64,000 bases of DNA from Paenibacillus psychroresistens (GTDB lineage Bacteria > Bacillota > Bacilli > Paenibacillales > NBRC-103111), in contig NZ_CP034235.1 in assembly GCF_009728935.1 (NCBI RefSeq), positions 4,750,001 to 4,814,000 on the forward strand. Reading direction: 5' to 3'. Below the pieces are notes generated by a model, which saw only the letters and a program-made list of their open reading frames with translations, searched no databases and was not told the DNA's origin. Of the stretch, positions 35,163 through 44,206 are shown in pieces; within the stretch, counting starts at the first letter, position 1; the number at the start of each line of letters is the position of its first letter. Made by a program: the position numbers and the translations under genes.

Positions 35163-36068
35163 TCAGCCTTCCGGATTATATGGCGACAATTCTGTATCCC
35201 CCCACTGCATTTCAGTAGCATTTTTCACTTGGACTACTTCCGCAATATTAAATCGCACTAATCGTTCTGCTCCTGGAAAAACAGACGCCTGCTCCTCATC
35301 CCAAATGATTTCAGCTAAACCAGTCAAATGAAGCGAATGGCCATGTTCATAGTCGATAAACAACAGACCCGTTGAAGGGTTTATATAAATATTTCCTAAT
35401 GTGTTATACATCGAATTGCCGAAATAATCAGGAAACAATATGGTCTTCGCATTGACTAAGTGTAAAAAACCTGGATTTCCTCCCCGATGAGAAACATCCA
35501 TTTCTCCCTCCTTACTCACGCTGCCTATATAGAAGGTGTCGGTATTTGAAATCCACTCCTGCTGCTTCAGGCTCAGTTCTTTGCTTCGCTGCTCCGACTT
35601 TAACAGCCTAAAATCGTCTTTCTCCGGACGAAGTGATCTTTTCTGAATATACTTGGGACAATTTCCGTAAATCTGATGCGCGGTTACAATCAATTGCTCC
35701 TTCTGCTTTTCGGCCGTTCCGTTAATCCGCAGCCGGATTCTTCGGTTCGTATCGATAATTAAGAGCCCTATTTGTGCTCTTTCTAACGGCTCCAAAGCAA
35801 GAGGGTCACCTTCTATTAATCCAGCCCGAATCACAATTCGGTGCTCGTCAAGAACTTCAGCAAAACCCGATTCTCCAGTCAAAAATGTTACCCACACGTT
35901 CCCAGCGCGATCCTTGGATGACAATACGGCAAACTGTTGATATTTTAGAAAGTTAATAATCCCATTCGAAAACTGGGAACTGATCATCTTCCCGTTCTGG
36001 GCAGCGATCGTCGCTTCTCCCGTAAGATTTTGAACCTTCAACTCACCTTCATGATAAACATTCTCCAT
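35163..36068 (-). CDS. Pyridoxamine 5'-phosphate oxidase-family flavin protein, two-domain
   Basis: A 301-residue protein with two PNPOx-like split-barrel regions (about 30-140 and 175-295). Signature segments are QFAVLSSKDRAGNVWVTFLTG and FYIGSVSKEGEMDVSHRGGNPGFL with GNIYINPSTGLLFIDYEHG. Such proteins bind FMN and are annotated as pyridoxamine-phosphate-oxidase-like flavin-nucleotide-binding proteins. ATG 36068 follows GGAGG. It follows the HPP gene directly, so the two are likely partners. Confidence 0.85.
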   Translation of the reverse strand: MENVYHEGELKVQNLTGEATIAAQNGKMISSQFSNGIINFLKYQQFAVLSSKDRAGNVWVTFLTGESGFAEVLDEHRIVIRAGLIEGDPLALEPLERAQIGLLIIDTNRRIRLRINGTAEKQKEQLIVTAHQIYGNCPKYIQKRSLRPEKDDFRLLKSEQRSKELSLKQQEWISNTDTFYIGSVSKEGEMDVSHRGGNPGFLHLVNAKTILFPDYFGNSMYNTLGNIYINPSTGLLFIDYEHGHSLHLTGLAEIIWDEEQASVFPGAERLVRFNIAEVVQVKNATEMQWGDTELSPYNPEG

Positions 36069-36083
36069 ACCGCTTTCCTCCAA

Positions 36084-36620
36084 TCAAATCCAGAATGTCG
36101 GATACATGCGTTTCTTGTCCAAATTATTAATTATCAAAGCGACCATTACTATAAGTACAGATCCGATCAATACGGGCTCAAAAAGAAAAGACCAGCTGCT
36201 CCCGCTTAGAATAACTACTAATGGATCGGCTCCTGCGGGTGGATGTGTTGTTTTGCTCAGCATCATCAGGCCAATCGCCAAACCTACTGCAGCAGCCAAA
36301 ACCCAACTGCTTTGACCAAAAAGATGAAAACACAGCAGCCCTACTAATGTCGAAATAAAATGTCCTCCGATAATATTGCGCGGCTGAGACAATGGAGCAT
36401 CCCAGAGACCGAAAGCCAAAACGCAGGTTGCGCCAAATGGGGCCATAATCCAAATACTTGTTGTCAAATTGGATAGAAAAGCTAAAAGAGCTATAGCAGT
36501 AAATCCACCAATCGCACCGATCAGCGCATTCCTTGGAACGACTTTTAATGGACTTTTTGCTTTGCCCCTCATTTTCAGCCAAATTCCCGCTTCATCCACT
36601 TTACTCAATTCGCTCACCAC
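36084..36620 (-). CDS. HPP-family membrane protein
   Basis: A 178-residue integral membrane protein with about four to five helices and the hallmark THPPAGADP (about residues 124-133). HPP proteins are poorly characterised; a plant chloroplast member transports nitrite. The start is uncertain: GTG 36620 overlaps its putative ribosome site AAGGTGG, and TTG 36608 is better spaced. It is the first gene of the minus-strand row and diverges from the GntR regulator, with an operator-like repeat in its promoter. Confidence 0.88.
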   Translation of the reverse strand: MVSELSKVDEAGIWLKMRGKAKSPLKVVPRNALIGAIGGFTAIALLAFLSNLTTSIWIMAPFGATCVLAFGLWDAPLSQPRNIIGGHFISTLVGLLCFHLFGQSSWVLAAAVGLAIGLMMLSKTTHPPAGADPLVVILSGSSWSFLFEPVLIGSVLIVMVALIINNLDKKRMYPTFWI

Positions 36621-36634
36621 CTTTTATATACATA

Positions 36635-36654
36635 TTAAACTAGTCAACTAGTTA
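36635..36654 (-). promoter_or_regulatory. Candidate GntR operator before the HPP operon
   Basis: TTAAACTAGTCAACTAGTTA carries ACTAGT twice and, read on the minus strand, shares TATAACTAGTTRAC with the site at 36741-36754 before the GntR gene. Confidence 0.6.
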
Positions 36655-36712
36655 TATAACTTTTAAAACTAAATGTCAATCCAATTTTATAGATATCATT
36701 CTCAATTGCTTG

Positions 36713-36754
36713 TTGGATTATGTTTTAAACAGCGTTATAATATAACTAGTTAAC
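36713..36754 (+). promoter_or_regulatory. Promoter and operator of the GntR gene
   Basis: -35 TTGGAT (36713-36718) and -10 TATAAT (36736-36741) are 17 bases apart. TATAACTAGTTAAC (36741-36754) follows at once and matches the element in the divergent HPP promoter, so the regulator probably controls both. Confidence 0.7.
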
Positions 36755-36774
36755 CATGAAATGAGGTTTTTGTT

Positions 36775-37764
36775 ATGGAAGAAAAACAATACTTACTCCA
36801 AGTTGATTCCCAACTGACCTTTAACGTAAATACACAAATTAAAGAACAGCTTAAATGGCTAATCGGAATTGGACAAATGGAAGCAGGTGATATGCTTCCC
36901 TCAACAAGTCAATTAGCCGATGAGCTCGAGCTCAATCGGAATACTGTCAATTGGATATACAGTCAATTGCGTGACGAGGGGCTGGTTACCATGCAGAAGG
37001 GACGCGGGACGCAGATTACCAGCGGGAGCGAGACCACGCAACTCATCGCTGAGCGGAAACCGATGCAGCAGCTTTTGAACAATACCCTTCGTGAGGCTGC
37101 AGCCATGGGATTTGATTTGCAGTCCTTTTTTATAGCGGGCCTTGCCTACTCATTATTACAGCCCCCATATCCAGCAGGCAAGTTACGAATTTTACTGGTG
37201 GAATGCCGAGGTCATGATCATCCTTTTTATCGCCAGCAAATAGCAAGAGCAACTGGTGGGGAAATTGAAACTTTATTTCTGGATGAAATTACTGGAAATG
37301 ATGATGTAGTGAGAGAAATTATCCAACGTTCCGATGTCATCATCACAACCTTGAATCATGCGGAGGAGGCCAAAGCACTTTTTGCTCGCTTCGATAGTAA
37401 AGTTATTGTAATCGGGGCAACAATTGAAGCACCTCTGCTGCTTGAGATTGCTAAACTGAAGAAAGATACCCATGTCGCCTTTGTCTGTTTGGGAAAAACG
37501 GGAGGAGAATGGATGGCTAATCGGATTCGGGAAGCCGGGATTAATCAGCTTCACTTGGAGACATTGGGAATGAATGATCGCGAGCGTTTGGATGAAACAT
37601 TCAGGGACTTGGACAAAATTTATGCCTCTGCCGCCGTATTTCCAGAGCTGAAGAAATTGCACCCTGAAAAAACTGTGCTATTCCCTATGAAGCTCGAAGA
37701 AAGCAGCGAAAATTTATTGCAGGAAATTGCATTACAAACTGCAGTTAAAGGTCGCAGATCATGA
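36775..37764 (+). CDS. GntR-type regulator with a substrate-binding-like C-terminal domain
   Basis: A 329-residue protein. The N-terminal winged helix (about 18-90) is GntR: LPSTSQLADELELNRNTVNWIYSQLRDEGLVTMQKGRG. The C-terminal part (about 125-325) is an alpha/beta domain with LRILLVECRGHDHPFYRQQIA and HVAFVCLGKTGGEWMANRI, reminiscent of ABC-type binding proteins rather than the usual FCD, UTRA or aminotransferase domains. ATG 36775 follows ATGAGG. It diverges from the HPP operon and is likely its regulator. Confidence 0.85.
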   Translation: MEEKQYLLQVDSQLTFNVNTQIKEQLKWLIGIGQMEAGDMLPSTSQLADELELNRNTVNWIYSQLRDEGLVTMQKGRGTQITSGSETTQLIAERKPMQQLLNNTLREAAAMGFDLQSFFIAGLAYSLLQPPYPAGKLRILLVECRGHDHPFYRQQIARATGGEIETLFLDEITGNDDVVREIIQRSDVIITTLNHAEEAKALFARFDSKVIVIGATIEAPLLLEIAKLKKDTHVAFVCLGKTGGEWMANRIREAGINQLHLETLGMNDRERLDETFRDLDKIYASAAVFPELKKLHPEKTVLFPMKLEESSENLLQEIALQTAVKGRRS

Positions 37765-37832
37765 GTACCTCACCAATATCACTGGTGCTGATTTTGCACT
37801 TCGCGCTAATCGGAATCAGGCGGAATACGAAA

Positions 37833-37868
37833 AAAAACGGAGTATGCGGTTTTCGCAGCTCCGTTTTT
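37833..37868. terminator. Bidirectional terminator
   Basis: AAAAACGGAG (37833-37842) pairs with CTCCGTTTTT (37859-37868), with an inner TGCG/CGCA extension. It separates GntR from the convergent dioxygenase gene. Confidence 0.8.
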
Positions 37869-37904
37869 GTTTCTCTCACTCTGATTTCCGCTGGTTCATC
37901 CTTC

Positions 37905-38729
37905 TTAATTAGAATGACCTTTTGGTTTTTTCCCACTCCATCTTTCATCTACCTTTTCATTGACGGATTGGTACCTCGCATCAACACTAATCCGATAGTG
38001 GTTTGTTGTATTCTCGAGAGAGCAGTGTAATAAGAACATCCCGAAAATAAGCACATCACCTGCCTGAAATTCCGTTGTCGCCCACTTACCGCCAAATTTC
38101 TCCGTAATAAGCAGCGGATCATCCGTATAATGACCAATCCCATCCCGATCCGAATCTTTCTTGCCATAGGATTGCTTTAAATTCTCAAATCGATTTGAAC
38201 CAAGGCAAATTGCCAAACCTCCCATTTCATAGGAAACGTCTCCAAGCGGAGACCAAACGGTATACACATTCTGTGTTCCTCTGCCCATATATACAATATC
38301 ATAATGTGCCCCGGTGAAATCTCCTTTCCCCACAGCTCGAAGCCATTTGTAATGAAAGGTTAGCGATTGTTCGCCAAGAAATTCATCAAAAAAACGCATA
38401 ATATGATCACCATTTAATACATTCAAAAGCGCTGGCAAATCTTCGTTGGTACCACCCATGAAAATTGATTTGCTGCCGTCTGCCATGACACCTTCTTCGA
38501 GCTGCGTGTCCCGATCAAGCTTCCCCATCTGGGCCATTTTCTCTAAAATACCCGTACGAGCATCCAGCACCTTATCTCGATTATGAAATCCACGAATGAG
38601 CAAGTACCCCTCCTCTTCCATCCTCGCTCGCAACGCCGTAATATCATGGAAAATATCATTGGAGCTTCTAAGCTCCGTTAAGTGCTGCCCATTTAGTTCT
38701 AATTCCCGGCTTCCTACTTTCAGCATCAT
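37905..38729 (-). CDS. Phytanoyl-CoA dioxygenase (PhyH) family protein
   Basis: A 274-residue Fe(II)/2-oxoglutarate-dependent dioxygenase-like protein. The iron triad is HYD in GAHYDIVYMG and the distal His in LLHCSLEN, and the 2-oxoglutarate Arg lies in YRISVDAR. The N-terminus has EEGYLLIRGFHNRDKVLDAR. ATG 38729 follows TAAGGAG. It is divergent from an AraC regulator at 38872. The substrate is unknown; in Paenibacillus such genes are often paired with AraC regulators. Confidence 0.9.
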   Translation of the reverse strand: MMLKVGSRELELNGQHLTELRSSNDIFHDITALRARMEEEGYLLIRGFHNRDKVLDARTGILEKMAQMGKLDRDTQLEEGVMADGSKSIFMGGTNEDLPALLNVLNGDHIMRFFDEFLGEQSLTFHYKWLRAVGKGDFTGAHYDIVYMGRGTQNVYTVWSPLGDVSYEMGGLAICLGSNRFENLKQSYGKKDSDRDGIGHYTDDPLLITEKFGGKWATTEFQAGDVLIFGMFLLHCSLENTTNHYRISVDARYQSVNEKVDERWSGKKPKGHSN

Positions 38730-38871
38730 TTGTATCTACACTCCTTATGTTCATGTGATAAGTGGCTTATGAATTAAATGTAAACCAAATGAGCGAAATC
38801 AACCATGGATTGCAGTATGTCCTTCATGTATAATCGTACACAATAGAACATTTTCAGGTGGTGGATAAACG

Positions 38872-39678
38872 ATGTCCTTTATGAATATTCCCTATCGAAT
38901 AAACGAAAAATCTATAGTTTTTTCTTGCCATTTTATATCGATTTGGGAAGTTCAAGCGAACGATGCCTATCACACTACTAAAGATGATGGTTTTGATGTC
39001 CCCGGCATGTTTATCACCTATGATGGAAAAGGAATTCTCAAGCAATTAAATCAAACCTATGAGTTACAAGTCGGGACATATATTATCCTTCAAGAAGGAA
39101 TTCCTTGCTCGTATAAGTGTGAAAGTGATGACTGGAAGTTTTATTTTATTGACTTCAGCAGCCTTGATATGACCCGCTACCTTAAAATCCCGATCCGTGA
39201 GGTCGTGCCGACTGGGAAAATTGGAGAGGCTATACAGAAATGCGAGCATATCATTGACATTCTGATTGAGCAACAGCATGGATATGTGTATGCCGCTTCG
39301 ATACTTTTGCAGGAAATCTTACTGATATTCGCCAAGGAACAAACCAGTGCCATAGAACCTCAGTATCAGGAGCTCAACAAAGTCATCATTTATATGCACA
39401 AACATATCGGCAAAATAATTCGTAGCGAAGAACTCGTGCACATGAGCGGTTTGTCCCGAACTACCTTTTTCACACGTTTCCGTGCCAAAACTGGACTTTC
39501 TCCAAGTGATTATATGCTGAAGCTGAAATTAGAATCGGCTAAAATATCTCTTGAAACGACAAGCCAATCGGTGAAAGAGATCTCAGCTAACCTTCACTTC
39601 TATGACGAATTCCACTTCTCTAAGCTCTTCAAAAGAAATTACGGCGTTTCTCCGAGTTCATTTCGCAGCTCAAAGTGA
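38872..39678 (+). CDS. AraC-family regulator (dioxygenase divergent partner)
   Basis: A 268-residue AraC protein. The N-terminal cupin-like sensor domain covers about 1-150, with two C-terminal HTH motifs (about 170-268): LVHMSGLSRTTFFTRFRAKTG and VKEISANLHFYDEFHFSKLFKRNYGVSPSSFR. ATG 38872 follows GGTGG. It probably activates the divergent PhyH gene. The next plus-strand gene, a decayed response regulator, begins 25 bases after its stop. Confidence 0.9.
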   Translation: MSFMNIPYRINEKSIVFSCHFISIWEVQANDAYHTTKDDGFDVPGMFITYDGKGILKQLNQTYELQVGTYIILQEGIPCSYKCESDDWKFYFIDFSSLDMTRYLKIPIREVVPTGKIGEAIQKCEHIIDILIEQQHGYVYAASILLQEILLIFAKEQTSAIEPQYQELNKVIIYMHKHIGKIIRSEELVHMSGLSRTTFFTRFRAKTGLSPSDYMLKLKLESAKISLETTSQSVKEISANLHFYDEFHFSKLFKRNYGVSPSSFRSSK

Positions 39679-39703
39679 GCATTTTACAAAAATGAGGGAT
39701 TTC

Positions 39704-40283
39704 ATGTATAGAATAATGATGATTGAAGACGATGAAAAAATTACCACACCTCGTTCTATTAGATATCAATCTTCCGGTTTTTGATGGATATTACTGGTGC
39801 CAGCAAATACGCTCTGTTTCCAAGGTGCCGATTATATTCCTTTCATCCAGAAATCAGAATATGGATATCATTATGGCGATTAATATGGGTGGGGATGATT
39901 TTATCCAGAAGCCATTTGATTTGGATATCCTTATCGCGAAAATCAGTGCGCTCATCCGCCGGAAATATACCTATCAGGAAGATGAGAACATTCGATTCAT
40001 CCATCGGGGTTTGAAATTAAATGTAACTAACTTAACAATTGAATATAAAGGTCAAAACATTGAGATAAGCAGGAATGAATTTATTCTTCTACAATTGATG
40101 ATGCGGAATATCGGGAAAATTGTTTCGCGTGAGGACTTAATGCAGGCATTATGGAATGATGAACAGTTCGTCGATGATAACACATTGACCGTGAACGTGA
40201 ACCGGATGCGGAGGAAAATCGCTGCACTTGGACTGGAAGAGTTCATTGTAACCCGCAAAGAAATGGGGTATTTGATCGAATGA
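39704..40283 (+). pseudogene. BceR-like response regulator with an internal deletion
   Basis: ATG 39704 starts MYRIMMIEDDEKI, then a frame break: the continuation PHLVLLDINLPVFDGYYWCQQIR is out of frame and about 30-35 residues of the receiver (between the first strand and the phosphoacceptor strand) are missing. The remainder is intact: phosphoacceptor Asp in LLDINLP, KPFDLDILIAK and the winged helix ending TVNVNRMRRKIAALGLEEFIVTRKEMGYLIE. Sequence resembles B. subtilis BceR. Reinitiation at ATG 39732 would give a receiver lacking its acidic pocket. The kinase overlaps its end by four bases. Confidence 0.85.
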
Positions 40284-41147
40284 CCTTTCTGCGCTATTTG
40301 TCCTATGAAAAGCCATATATTTATTTATATCTGGCTGGTTTTCTAATCTCGGCTGCAGTATTTTTGACTGATACCAATGGCGGCTGGGCATGGGGAGCAT
40401 TTTTCTATGCCTTCACTCTATCTTCTATTGTCTTGCTCCGATTTATACTTTTTCGTTTCCAGAAAAATGTACTTGTGATTCGCCAGATGAAAAGTGAGGA
40501 TTATGAAAGTTTATCGCTGGAAGGAGAATTGGCCCAACTACACATCGAAGAGCTGAAAAAGCAGCATATCCGTGAAATGAATCAGATTCATGCGAGGCAG
40601 AATGAGCATTATGATTTTATCGTCTCTTGGTTCCATAAGATAAAAACACCGATTGCGGTTCTTCGCTTACTGCAGCAAACCGAGATGGACGCCAATAGTC
40701 TAAGGGAAGAGATCACGAGGATTGAAAATTACGTCGATCAAGCTCTCTATTACGCCAAGCTTGATAGCTTTAATCAGGATTACGATATTCAGAATTGTGA
40801 CATGATTCAAATTTCGAAAGAGATCGTTAAGGCTCATTCGAAAACCTTTTTTTCAAAGAAAATTCGTATTGTCTTGCAGACAGATGCAATTGAAGTTCAA
40901 AGTGATCCTAAATGGCTGCAGTTTATAATCAATCAGTTATTGACGAATAGTTTAAAATATACAGAGCCTGGCGGCGAGATTTCCATTTCAACATTCGAAA
41001 CCCCGCAAGAAAAACAGCTGCTAATTCGGGACAGCGGGATTGGCATCAACCAGAAGTACATCGAAGATCGGTGTTCATACCCAATTTATCATTCGTTTCC
41101 CGAAGGATGATGATCCGTATTTATTATTACAGCAAAAAACGCAATGA
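40280..41147 (+). pseudogene. BceS-like histidine kinase with a 3' internal deletion
   Basis: Two short helices (about 13-55) without a large extracytoplasmic domain, typical of BceS intramembrane-sensing kinases, then H-box FHKIKTPIAVLRLLQQ, N-box NQLLTNSLKYT and G1 box DSGIGI. The frame then runs into 15 unrelated residues and a stop at 41110. The expected kinase C-terminus GVHTQFIIRFPKDDDPYLLL is found in the next frame up to 41147, so the G2 box and ATP lid (roughly 50-60 residues) have been deleted. The start overlaps the regulator. No BceAB transporter follows. Confidence 0.85.
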
Positions 41148-41170
41148 GAACTAGCTCATTGCGTTTTTTT
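41134..41170. terminator. Bidirectional terminator
   Basis: AAAAAACGCAATGAG (41134-41148) pairs with CTCATTGCG plus T run (41155-41169). It overlaps the stop region of both the kinase remnant and the convergent small gene. Confidence 0.85.
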
Positions 41171-41348
41171 GATTCACAATTTTATAATAAACACTGGCAG
41201 AGGATAAATAAAACAGACAGTAGATAACAAAATACAAGATCAGAACAGCTGAAATAATTGATTTAAGCTGCGGAAATTCCTTTAACTCCTTCAAAATCGG
41301 ATAATACAGAATAATCCAGCTGTGCAGCAAACCAATAATTTTAGCCAT
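41151..41348 (-). CDS. Small membrane protein, unknown
   Basis: A 65-residue protein, MAKIIGLLHSWIILYYPILK followed by a polar turn (ELKEFPQLKS) and a hydrophobic stretch IISAVLILYFVIYCLFYLSS, giving one to two membrane segments and a basic tail. ATG 41348 has a strong GGAGGT site, the main support for a real gene. Not recognised. It lies convergent to the kinase remnant and behind a terminator. Confidence 0.55.
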   Translation of the reverse strand: MAKIIGLLHSWIILYYPILKELKEFPQLKSIISAVLILYFVIYCLFYLSSASVYYKIVNQKNAMS

Positions 41349-41578
41349 TGTTTCGACCTCCTTCACCACTATACTATACCGACTATTTTGCCCGCCAACC
41401 ATCGATATAACAACATATAAAGTGACATTTTTGTCATGTTGATAAAACGTCACTTTTTGCTGTTTGCAGTCTGTACCCTGCGAATATTAGGAATGAATCT
41501 CCCAAGGAAGTAACTTCAGCAAAATATAAAAAAGCAATGGCTCTTTCGAGACCATCACTTTAGATTTATTTCTCATGA

Positions 41579-42410
41579 TTATCTTTTATATAGGATTGGG
41601 TTTAAGTGGCTTTCGATCAACTCCCCAGGCTCTGCACCAGGAATCCACGCAGCTAAATCACTCTGGCGTGCCCTTGTTATTACAGTTTGAGCTACTCTAG
41701 CACCATCCGCTACATAGATAATGGTCATTACTTCGCGTGTTTGGTCTGTCGGATTACCTGGGGCGCTGTGCATAGTCCAACCATTATGAAAAGTAACATC
41801 TCCCGCAGCCATTGCGCCGTATGTGATGGTTTCAATTGCTTTGGCTTTGATCAGGTCTCTCAAAGTGGTATGCGATTCATCGTTGATCGATAAATCAGCG
41901 GCATATCCCAGCTTTTGACTGCCTGACGCGAAAGTCATTGAGCCTACCTCTGCAGAGATATCTACCAAAGGCATCCACATCGTAATCGTCCTTTTCATCA
42001 ATCGGCCAAAGCACCTGATCCTGATGCCAAGGCGTATGGCCGCCGCCCGCTTCCTTGTACAAAGCCTGATCATGGTACATCCGCACCCCATCTACACCCA
42101 TAAGTTCTGCAGCGATTTTGGCAAATCTGCGGGCAAAGGAAAACTTCTTTACTTCCTCCGAGCGTTCCCATAGATTTGTCACTTGTATAAAGGCTTTACC
42201 ATAAGTATTTCGTGTTGAGATTGGATCAGCTTGTTTCGCGCTTTGCTGAACGATTTGCCCAATCACCTCTCTGTAAGCAGTAACTTCCTCCAAAGAAGCA
42301 ACCTCTCTTAAACAAATATGACCATTTCCCTCAAAATGCTCTACCTGTTCGACGGAAATATCGTAATCCGACGTCAACTCTGGCAATGGTTGTGTTTGTG
42401 CTTTTTGCAT
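41579..42410 (-). pseudogene. PhyH-family dioxygenase with a single frameshift
   Basis: ATG 42410 follows GGAGGAGAT. The first frame carries VEHFEGNGHICLREVASLEE, MYHDQALYKEAGGGHTPWHQDQ with the iron HxD, then derails. Removing one G near 41990 (read AAG instead of AAGG on the minus strand) joins it to TITMWMPLVDISAEVGSMTFASGSQK, the distal His in FHNGWTMHSAPGN and REVMTIIYVADGAR, giving a full-length PhyH protein to the stop at 41579. It is either a recent pseudogene or a base error. It is divergent from an AraC gene, like the intact PhyH gene at 37905. Confidence 0.85.
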
Positions 42411-42582
42411 GTGGATCTCCTCCTATTATGAATTGAAGCTTGTATTGTCAGTATAGCTATTTCGAATGATAGGAAGATTAGATATATTATCTTACCTATG
42501 TGTTTTTTTGATATTTTTTGGTATTTTTTTTGTTATAATTAAGGCATTCAAAGATTACATTCATGAAGGAAGAGGGATTTAC

Positions 42583-43467
42583 ATGCAAGACATCATTAGA
42601 GAAGAGCATTCTTACGATCCTATATTTCCACTCGTCTGGATCTATCGTATGAAGGGTGATCCTGCACACAAAGTGAACTTTTATCATTTTCATGCTTGGT
42701 ATGAAATCGTATTCGTGCATGAAGGTAACGGCACATTCTTTATCGATAAGGAATGGTATTCCATGAAAAAGGGGGATGTATATACGATTGCAGGGGATGT
42801 CATTCATAAACCTCTTCCGTCTGAACCAGATCCTTATGATTGTAGCGTCATAATATTCCACCCTTCCCTCATTCACTCCCATTCGCTCGGAGAAGTATTT
42901 ACGCTATTACAGCCATTCGAAAGAAAATCAGATACAACAGGTTACCGACATACCTTATCCATAAATGAATTAAACCGTTGCGAAGTTTTGCTAGCTGAGA
43001 TTAATAAGGAATTGCTTAGTGGACAAAGTGGAGGCCGGCATGCGGCAATGATCCTGTTGCATCAGATTTTACTTGAAGTCAACCGCAGACAAAACCGAAA
43101 AGACACCTCTCCAGACATGGATAAGCTTACTAAAAGCGAGATTTGGCTGAAGGAAATACTAGTGTATATCGATGATAATTTCCTGAATATTACGCTTAAC
43201 TTGAATATACTAGCTTCACAGGCACTGGTAAGTCCGGAGCACTTCAGCAGGGTTTTTAAACAGGTTACGGGATTTTCTTTACCTGCCTATTTGGGAGCAA
43301 AACGAATCTTCAAAGCCAAAGAATTGCTTATTCAAACGGCGCATACCGTATCATATATCGCTGATATTTGCGGCTATAACAGTGTTTCATATTTTCATCA
43401 AACGTTTAAAAAGCAGGTTGGCTGCACCCCGGAAAGTTTTCGGCACAAATATGGTGTTGAATTCTAA
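42583..43467 (+). CDS. AraC-family regulator with cupin domain
   Basis: A 294-residue AraC protein. The cupin sensor (about 20-110) shows NFYHFHAWYEIVFVHEGNGTFFIDKEW and GDVYTIAGDVIHKP; the C-terminal HTH pair reads NLNILASQALVSPEHFSRVFKQVTGFSLPAYL and VSYIADICGYNSVSYFHQTFKKQVGCTPESFR. ATG 42583 follows AGAGGGA; the frame extends upstream to 42466 but that part is hydrophobic and lacks a ribosome site. It diverges from the frameshifted PhyH gene and probably regulated it. Confidence 0.88.
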   Translation: MQDIIREEHSYDPIFPLVWIYRMKGDPAHKVNFYHFHAWYEIVFVHEGNGTFFIDKEWYSMKKGDVYTIAGDVIHKPLPSEPDPYDCSVIIFHPSLIHSHSLGEVFTLLQPFERKSDTTGYRHTLSINELNRCEVLLAEINKELLSGQSGGRHAAMILLHQILLEVNRRQNRKDTSPDMDKLTKSEIWLKEILVYIDDNFLNITLNLNILASQALVSPEHFSRVFKQVTGFSLPAYLGAKRIFKAKELLIQTAHTVSYIADICGYNSVSYFHQTFKKQVGCTPESFRHKYGVEF

Positions 43468-43660
43468 AGCACCACACCAAAAATAGCCAACTTTTCCTTC
43501 GGCCAGACTTGCAGTAATATTGCGCAATAGAAGAGAATAACCAGCGACTAGGTTAGACACTACAAGGAGGCACTATTTATTCATCTAGTATCCTTCAGGT
43601 GACTTACTAATGATAATAGAGTCCATATTGATGCTACGGATACAATAGTTGAACAAACTT

Positions 43661-43706
43661 AAAAAGCAGATCAAGACTGTATTGCTCCAGTTTTGATCTG
43701 CTTTTT
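43661..43706. terminator. Bidirectional terminator
   Basis: AAAAAGCAGATCAA (43661-43674) pairs with TTGATCTGCTTTTT (43693-43706). It lies between AraC and the convergent MerR gene. The 190 bases before it hold no gene that I recognise. Confidence 0.85.
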
Positions 43707-43713
43707 GTAGTTG

Positions 43714-44103
43714 TTATCTGTCTTGTTGTAGTTTATCTGAGGTCTCTAGATTTTTAAAAAAATTGATTTTATGATCAATTTTCCCCAGTGTCTTTTCAAG
43801 TTCATTTATTTGATCGATAACTTTCCCACGGTAAGTCTCCATGAATTTCCGTCTCGCTGTTATTGCAGAGTCTTCACGATTTTGCAAAGCGCCAAACTGC
43901 TGAATCTCCCGAATGGGCATCCCCATTGCACGAAAATAACTTAAAGCTTGAAACCATGCGATATCGGACTCTGAATACTGACGATACCCATTTTCATCCC
44001 GTTCTATACCGTAAATTAAACCGATTTTTTCATAGTATCGCAATGTGTGGATACTTAGTCTCGTTTCTTCCGAAACTTGTTTGCTCGAAAATTTGTTTTC
44101 CAT
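43714..44103 (-). CDS. MerR-family regulator
   Basis: A 129-residue MerR protein: HTH and wing FSSKQVSEETRLSIHTLRYYEKIGLI and ERDENGYRQYSESDIAWFQAL, then a coiled dimer helix. No conserved metal-binding Cys, so it belongs to the organic-signal group. ATG 44103 has no ribosome site and a TATAAT lies only about seven bases upstream, which could mean a leaderless transcript. It is divergent from a high-GC SDR gene; the shared promoter carries a perfect palindrome in a 19-base spacer. Confidence 0.88.
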   Translation of the reverse strand: MENKFSSKQVSEETRLSIHTLRYYEKIGLIYGIERDENGYRQYSESDIAWFQALSYFRAMGMPIREIQQFGALQNREDSAITARRKFMETYRGKVIDQINELEKTLGKIDHKINFFKNLETSDKLQQDR

Positions 44104-44133
44104 TTTTTTATTATAGCATTGATTCGAAATGTA

Positions 44134-44164
44134 TTGCTATAGAGTGCACTCTATACTTTAGAAT
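44134..44164 (+). promoter_or_regulatory. MerR-type promoter of the divergent SDR
   Basis: -35 TTGCTA (44134-44139) and -10 TAGAAT (44159-44164) are 19 bases apart, the overlong spacing that MerR activators correct. The perfect 18-bp palindrome TATAGAGTGCACTCTATA (44138-44155) fills the spacer. Confidence 0.85.
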
Positions 44165-44206
44165 TGCACATGTAAGTAATGAATTTCATTATAGGAGGAG
44201 TTTTTT

